The notes under the pieces are model-generated. The model had not been told where the DNA came from, made no database searches, and worked only from the letters and a program-made list of their open reading frames with translations. Below are positions 58,901 to 64,000 of a DNA stretch of 64,000 nt, piece after piece. The position numbers were made by a program, and so were the translations under genes. How positions within the stretch are numbered: the stretch's first letter is position 1; each line of letters starts with the position of its first letter. Source of the DNA: Cheilinus undulatus (Eukaryota; Chordata; Actinopteri; Labriformes; Labridae); contig NC_054873.1 of NCBI RefSeq assembly GCF_018320785.1, forward strand, positions 33,942,196 to 34,006,195, written 5' to 3'.

Positions 58901-61535
58901 CATGTCTGGTTCATCTGGTGCCCTAAACAGTAAAGTTCCTCAGAAAGCATCATCTCAGGTTTTAGCCAAACAAGGGGGCTCTAAGCCCTCATCTAGCCAC
59001 AAATCCAACACCTCAAGTGACCTTAGCTTCAAAAAAGAAAGCTCCTCGTCAACTCATGGAAGACTTTCTGGTACTCCTGGGAGCCGGCCCTCTGCACCAG
59101 CTATGATGGGTCAAAAATCTCAGCATGGGAGCTCCTCACAGACCAGGCCCAGTCAGGGTGGCTCATCAAAGCAGGGACCTTCATTTGGAGGCAATAGGCC
59201 TGGAAAGGGAGACCCAGTAAGACCTGGAATGAATTCAGCTGTTAAATCAAATGGGAATTCATTGATGAGACAGAGCGACCCTCCTAAGGCAGGGAGCCAA
59301 CCTCATGCAAGGCCTGCTGGTGTCCCACAGGCCAGGCCTGGCCAGCCTAGGCAGGGTCAGCCTGTAAGTAGTGGATCCAGACCTCCAGGGACTGGACCTG
59401 GTCGACCTGTGAGTGGCGGACCAGCAAGATCAAATGCTAGTATGGGATCAGGACCTGGACGATCTAAGTGCACTGTAGTGTCAGAAACCATTTCATCCAA
59501 GAACTTTGGAGGCCCCAGACCAGGAGCCCCTCCCCGGCAAGGCATGCAGCAGAGACCTGGGATGCCTCCTAGACCTGGGATGCCTCCTAGACCTGGGATG
59601 CCACAGAGACCAGGAATGCCACAGAGACCAGGAATGCCACCAAGACCTATGATGAACAGACCACCGGGTAAGATCCATTAAAAAATACGAGTGCGATATT
59701 CCAAGAGAACTGGTTTTGTTACATTTTGACTTTTTTTTAACCCATTTTGGCTCTGTATTTTTGCAGAAGCCGTATGTTTCTCAGCTGTTTAACTATGGCA
59801 CTGCAGGGGGGTCAAATGAAGGGGTTTATCTTTTCACAAAATGAAAACAATGTACATAAGCAAGTTATAGAAAATGTTTGAATAAGGCTTTCTTATATTG
59901 TTCACTGGTCAAGTGTGACTGATTCTCTGCTGATTAGGTTTTCTCATTGACTTTTCAAGAGGCCAGGCAGATCTCCTAAGAAAACATTTACTTGATGGCA
60001 AACTGTTCTGAGTGTTTTGTACTGTGTATATATTTAGTATATAAACTTTCAAACCATCTCTGGAAAGTTTATTGCATCCTTGCAATGCAGTAAACTGTCA
60101 TTTCTATTTGTCTGCCCTCTTTGTTTTATCTCCTTCTACCGCAATGCCTCAAATCATTAGCTTTGCCACAATCACAAGTATCCATGGCTGTTGAAGGCAG
60201 AGCAAGCATTAGATACATCCAGATGGCTGAGCCTGTTTTTAGCACCCACCATACTATAATGGCTGCACTTGGCAAAATCCAAAGGACTACCTTTATCTTT
60301 GAAATGGCAGGCCCAATGGATCAGTCTGATGTCATACCAATTTAACAAGTGATTAATTTACAAAGAAGTAGAGTGACAATATTTTGGGCCGTGTTGTTGT
60401 TTTCCAGTTATGCCTGTATTATAAATCAATTTTTAAATCTTTTTTTCTAGGTCCAATGTTGCCACCCATCACCTCTGCTTACAAGAGGAAATATGAAGAT
60501 GAAGAAGATGAGTATGACTCAGAAATGGACGATTTTATTGATGACGGAGGTGAGGAGCAGGACCTGATATCCAGTCACATCAGGGAGATTTTTGGCTACG
60601 ATCGAAACAGGTAAGTTTTGTCCCATTATTTATCATGTTAGGTTACTCTGATCCTGCCTTTGTGGCGTCTTAAGAGGTAGTAACAGCGGCATAAAACAGA
60701 TTAAAAAGACTTCAGCCTAGCCAATGAGGGAGCTTAGAGTTGTGTCCTCACTAGCTTTCCTGCAAAGCTGAAATGTAATGTAAACTGAAAGATGGGGGCA
60801 CATAATTTCACACTGTTGCAGTATGAATGTCACACAGTGTAATGAGGGGTAAGCTACATTACAGCGCTTTCACAGAAATACACTTAAAAACAGCTACTGA
60901 GAGAAGGAGTTAATATTGCTGCAGTCACCACAGATGTGTTCAGATGGAAACAAGTAAAATTTTTCCTCTAAGCAGCATAGCAAAAGAAACACAACAGATA
61001 AAAAACAGAAAAAATAAAAAAACTATGTTATTACTTAATGGGAAACATTAACATTAAATACTGCTTTCAAGTAAATCTCATCAATATAAACCATTTGTGA
61101 ATGGAAAATGGTAAAAGAAATGTAAATATGTATCAAGTTTGAAAAAGAAGATGGTTAATTTAGAGAACTCACATCACACAGAGGTAATCCAACAACTAAA
61201 GAAGAAAAACAATTGTGTGTATAGATTAAGAAATACCAATAACACCTTGTTTACCTCCTCAGATACAAGGATGAAAGTGACTATGCACTCAAATTCATGG
61301 AGAGCAGCTGGAAAGATGTGCAGAAAGAGGAGGCCAGGAGGTAAGAGAAATGAAACTCAGTGCCTTTGTTTTACTTTTTATTGTGGGAGCTGTCTTAATT
61401 TTTTCTGTGCCGTCTCTTTGTACTGTGTTTTACCTCTTTAGTCTGAAAATGGCCGTGCAGGAAGACCTGGAGGAGGAGAAAAGAGAGGAAGAAGAGTTCA
61501 AACGGAAAAATGCCAAGAGGAAAAAGACTTCCTGA
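55936..61535 (+). CDS. spty2d1: SPTY2D1 (Spt2) histone chaperone, six coding exons, 699/700 aa
   Basis: Nuclear chromatin protein that binds DNA and histone H3-H4 and supports transcription-coupled nucleosome reassembly, notably on rDNA. Exons 55936-55998, 57845-57959, 58078-59667, 60451-60610, 61263-61340 and 61442-61535 join into one 2100-nt frame. The N-terminus ([16 protein letters not shown], then [15 protein letters not shown]) follows human SPTY2D1 (685 aa). The middle (about 60-570) is disordered: basic, Ser/Pro/Gly-rich, with [20 protein letters not shown] and [14 protein letters not shown] conserved. The SPT2 domain is C-terminal (about 600-699), with the acidic [15 protein letters not shown], then [20 protein letters not shown] and [20 protein letters not shown], the H3-H4 binding part. 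ATG 55939 aligns with the human start; 55936 adds one Met. It is divergent from tmem86a. Confidence 0.97.
56590..56725 (+). mobile_element. LINE reverse-transcriptase C-terminal relic
   Basis: In intron 1 of spty2d1 the plus strand reads [16 protein letters not shown], then stops, then a phrase like [11 protein letters not shown]. This follows the LINE pattern (FKALxGLAPxYL, then LRSSDxGLL). It is heavily decayed. Confidence 0.4.
57330..57403 (+). mobile_element. LINE 3' tail in spty2d1 intron 1
   Basis: TTGAATTCTCCTTCAGCATC, then AATAAAGTATTTATCTGTAT corresponds to the common fish LINE tail TTGAATTTCCCTTGGGATCA, then AATAAAGTATCTATCTATC. The rest of the element is missing or unrecognisable. 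Confidence 0.6.
57839..57844 (+). promoter_or_regulatory. spty2d1: NAGNAG tandem splice acceptor, spty2d1 exon 2
   Basis: TAGCAG offers two AG acceptors 3 nt apart. Using the first adds CAG (Gln) before KRYSL; using the second gives VP|KRYSL, the junction of human SPTY2D1. Both keep the frame, giving 700 or 699 residues. Confidence 0.7.
57845..57959 (+). CDS. spty2d1: spty2d1 coding exon 2
   Basis: Encodes [20 protein letters not shown] and on to RHNEMKKK, with one base left for the next codon. The donor is GTAATG. The exon is the conserved basic N-terminal block of SPTY2D1. Confidence 0.92.
58078..59667 (+). CDS. spty2d1: spty2d1 coding exon 3 (large)
   Basis: The acceptor CCCTCTCAG opens the exon and GTAAGA closes it. 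At 1590 nt it encodes about 530 residues, roughly three quarters of the protein, mostly disordered. In-frame tandem repeats: an [17 protein letters not shown] block near 58240-58300 and a Pro-rich array at 59553-59654. An in-frame Met at 58053 lies in the intron and is not the start. Confidence 0.95.
59553..59654 (+). repeat. spty2d1: In-frame 18-nt repeat coding RPGMPP
   Basis: Five 18-nt copies starting at 59553, 59571, 59589, 59607 and 59625, plus a partial one, encode (RPGMPP/Q)n. Third-base changes separate the first three units from the last two. The human protein has a different low-complexity repeat (GRPVSG-like) just upstream of its conserved C-terminus. Confidence 0.9.
59668..60450 (+). 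other. spty2d1 intron 3
   Basis: A 783-bp intron with GTAAGA and TTTTTTTCTAG borders. No repeat is identified. The ORF at 60121-60345 is not flanked by usable splice sites. Confidence 0.7.
60451..60610 (+). CDS. spty2d1: spty2d1 coding exon 4
   Basis: Encodes [20 protein letters not shown], the acidic [14 protein letters not shown] stretch and [11 protein letters not shown], the start of the SPT2 domain. It ends with two bases of the next Arg codon before GTAAGT. Confidence 0.95.
61263..61340 (+). CDS. spty2d1: spty2d1 coding exon 5
   Basis: The acceptor ACCTCCTCAG precedes. It encodes [20 protein letters not shown] and KEEAR of the SPT2 domain and ends AG before GTAAGA. Confidence 0.95.
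61442..61535 (+). CDS. spty2d1: spty2d1 coding exon 6 (last)
   Basis: The acceptor TACCTCTTTAG precedes. It encodes [20 protein letters not shown], then [10 protein letters not shown] and TGA at 61533-61535. The acidic helix followed by a basic tail is the conserved SPT2 C-terminus. Confidence 0.95.
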
Positions 61536-62660
61536 AGCCTGTTTAACATTGGGATTAAAAATAGAAAAACTGTTCTCTTAAAAGATGGGACATTTAGTCT
61601 GCTGTCTTTACAGATGATGCCTGGAACTATGTCTGCAAAGGCCCCTGGTCCTCGACAAAATATGCACAAAATATTTATGCATTAAGTTGGTTGTGATGAA
61701 AGGTTCTCATGTTTCTCCTTCTATATTGTGTTTCATCTGGATGCTGAATTTAAACTGTCAACAGACAAAAAAATCAGATAAGCAACTGAGTTGCAAAGTA
61801 AACTAGGGATAAGGAAGAGAGTGTTTTTTTTAAAATACTAACAGCAGCACAGTGTCCAGTGCTGAGAACTATTTTTGAACAGAAGTTGCATATTTTTTTC
61901 CACTCTTTGATTGTAAAGTCATTGAAATATGCAGAATTTATTATCACATGCTGTGCTGTGTGTTTTTCCTTTAAAGGATTTGAAAAAAAGATACTTAAAG
62001 GGTTTTATTTAATTGTCCAGTTTCTATTCATGCTTTTTCAAAGTTTGTCAATCTTTAATAATTATTCAGAATGAAAATTAAGCATTTTGGTTGCTTACTT
62101 AGTCATATAGAGATGATTTTCTTGTCATAGCTTGTGTGTAATATTGTGTAATATAATTTTTTTAAGTATTTAATTTTCTGAAACTAATTAAATTGTTGTG
62201 TATGATGTTCATAATGACCAGGTTCATCTGAGAGCAGAGCCAGTAATAGTTTGTGTTGTTTAGTGGTCCTTTTCTTTCCTCTTGGCTTTCTGGGAGGGTT
62301 GCCTTCACTTTAGATTCTCCTGAAAATGTGTGGTAGTTTGTTTTAAATCTTTACATACACACCAACAAAGATTCCAAAAGGCTGAACTGAAGTCAGAAAA
62401 TTAAGAAGACTCTCTTAAAGGTTGGTTATTTACGTGATTCAGCTTTGACAAACTGATTTGATGTGATTATCAGTGCTGTTTATGAAGGCAAGAAATCCCC
62501 TAGCATAGAAGTCTAACTTTAGCAAGCTCTTATTGTCTTTAAGTGACTGGCTGACATGTCAACATGTCCTGGAGAACTGTAGATATGAAAATATACAACA
62601 GCCCACTAGTTTATCTTAAAAAGTCTGGACACATGAAGACTCCCAAAATGCAAATAAAGT
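61536..62660 (+). other. spty2d1: Probable spty2d1 3' UTR
   Basis: AT-rich, without exons or transposon boundaries up to a candidate poly(A) signal. Shorter 3' ends using ATTAAA variants (for example near 62187) are possible. Confidence 0.5.
62653..62658 (+). terminator. spty2d1: Candidate polyadenylation signal, spty2d1
   Basis: AATAAA in ATGCAAATAAAGTCATTGAC, 1.1 kb past the stop codon. It is the first canonical hexamer I found on this strand after the stop, but this was not checked exhaustively. Confidence 0.4.
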
Positions 62661-63225
62661 CATTGACTGAGTAGTTATTTGCATTTCAAAGTTAATGTAA
62701 AAGCAACATACTTAATTTTCCATAGGAAATGAGATTAAAGCTTTACGATAGATCATCTTTAACCTGGGCAGACTTGGGGTTCCTTTGTTGGTTATTTGAA
62801 AGCTTCTGGCTAGTGTACAAGGCAGAGCAAAGTCATCTGATATAATGGGAAGCCAGTAAGTACAATTTTACTGGTACATTACAATGATGGACAGCCTTAT
62901 GGGTCTTCACTTTGATTTGAATACCTGTGATGGTTAATAACTTAACAGCTTATATGAATCATACTTGATAACTGATCAGAATTAACAGAGACGTAACATT
63001 TTCACACAACGGGATAAGTAATTAAAAAGTTCTTCAAATGGTTTGGCGAATAATATGATCACAATTGGCTCAGACTATCAAGAATATTGAGTGCATGAAT
63101 CAGATAAAGGTCTCAGCACAGTCTGGATTTGTTTACCACTTGGCCTTTTGGCTTATCACATTTGGCCTTTGGCTTATAATTCAGTCATAGTGACCACATT
63201 CCTTTCCCCTGTTAATCCAGGGTTA
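62661..63225. other. Downstream intergenic DNA
   Basis: Nothing identified. Confidence 0.4.
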
Positions 63226-63229
63226 AGTT

Positions 63230-63545
63230 GCAGTGACAGCAGGCTATGCAGGTTTACCCCTTCCTTAGTCCTAGAAAGGTTTTCCAGTTCCTCCCCAGGA
63301 TACTATATTCCCCCAGTTAGCTCTGGGTCTTCCCAGTGCCTCTTTCCTGTTGAGGGGAAGACCTCTAATATTGGTATAAGAGAGCCATCCCACTAGGACG
63401 CCTGAACCACCTCTGCTTGCTCTTTTCCATGCAAAGAAGCCACAACTGCAGGCTTCCACCAGATGCTTACACTCCCTACCTTATCTCTGCGGCTGAGGGC
63501 GGCCCTCCTTTGTAGAGAATTTATATTGGTAGCTCATCTCCATTT
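63230..63545 (+). mobile_element. Rex3/RTE-like LINE 3' fragment
   Basis: GGACGCCTGAACCACCTCTG, then TGCTCTTTTCCATGCAAAGA, then CTTACACTCCCTACCTTATC and TCTGCGGCTGAGGGCGGCCC, ending near GGTAGCTCATCT, follows the order of a fish Rex3-type (RTE) LINE (CCTGAACCACCTCTGCTGGC, then CTCACCCTATCTCTAAGGCT). Strongly diverged. Confidence 0.5.
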
Positions 63546-63549
63546 CATT

Positions 63550-64000
63550 ATAATCTTTTAGATTAACACCTGCATTACCTCTGATAGAGCATCAATCTAT
63601 CCATCAGCACTTGTTCACTAATGGTTCCCCAAGATGCTCTAGAGAAGTTCCTCACTCAAGAGACTCCTTAGAGGGAGCAATTCACTGTCTTCCAGCGGAG
63701 AGCTGCTGTCTCAAACTTTGGAGCTGTTGACCAGCTTTCAAACCACTTTGCATTCAGCTACACCTGTCTCAATGTCTGGTGGAGGTCACAGCTTGATACA
63801 GCCAAGGGACCATATCGACAGAATCGGAGATGAGATTCTGAGGGCCCAAAAGTACAGACCATCCATGAAAATCCCAAACAATCAATGATAAGCCACAGCC
63901 TGGTGAAGGCCATCGAAGACCAGGAATGTGACGACTTTGTGCTGAGAATGCAGAAGCAGCTTTCACTTTATTTGGGACCAGTCTGCTCATATCTTCTCTG
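63550..64000. other. Window edge, unassigned
   Basis: The last 450 bp are less AT-rich and contain a stretch (63830-63990) that could be transposon- or exon-derived. I could not assign it. Confidence 0.35.

Overview
The window is vertebrate nuclear DNA, almost certainly from a ray-finned (teleost) fish. The coding genes are split by GT-AG introns, two of them are clear orthologues of human chromosome 11p15 genes, and the rest is AT-rich DNA full of repeat types typical of fish. These are Tc1-like transposons, TTAA-flanked MITEs, hAT-type elements with GTAACG or ACTTGAGTA ends, tRNA-derived SINEs and LINE tails ending in AATAAAG motifs. There is no bacterial-style gene organisation, CRISPR array or tRNA/rRNA gene.

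Three genes can be supported. (1) A gene on the minus strand with an uninterrupted ORF (8476-9888) encodes a 470-residue coiled-coil protein that I cannot assign to a named family. It has an AATAAA 105 bp past the stop and palindromes resembling heat-shock elements upstream. (2) tmem86a on the minus strand (41467-52465, three coding exons, 237 aa) encodes a multi-pass ER lysoplasmalogenase of the YhhN family. (3) spty2d1 on the plus strand (55936-61535, six coding exons, 699 or 700 aa) encodes the Spt2 histone H3-H4 chaperone. tmem86a and spty2d1 are divergent, with start codons about 3.5 kb apart. Human TMEM86A and SPTY2D1 have the same arrangement, so this is conserved synteny. Their products act in unrelated pathways; the link is positional.

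Layout: 1-8.3 kb holds repeats (a hAT element at 2514-3619 with an 8-bp duplication, a MITE at 6429) and one exon-like remnant resembling a glutamate transporter. 8.4-10.1 kb is the coiled-coil gene. 10-41 kb is a repeat-rich gene desert with a hAT-type element carrying LINE modules (15243-16707), two copies of a Tc1-like relic (about 19.9 and 23.9 kb), a Tc1-like element with 180-bp inverted repeats (27552-28392), and a Tc1-like element split by a TTAA MITE (31.9-33.6 kb). Several short blocks look like decayed exons of unidentified genes. 41.4-52.5 kb is tmem86a, whose introns hold a 252-bp MITE, LINE tails, a Tc1 fragment and a GGATA satellite. 52.5-55.9 kb is the shared intergenic region, 55.9-62.7 kb is spty2d1, and the last kilobase contains a Rex3/RTE-like LINE piece.

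I found no convincing new biological system. The observations most worth following are the unassigned coiled-coil gene with its internal repeat, the exon pair broken by a transposon at 23.6-24.75 kb, the double perfect hairpin at 38.3 kb, and several transposon insertions whose target-site duplications can be read directly.
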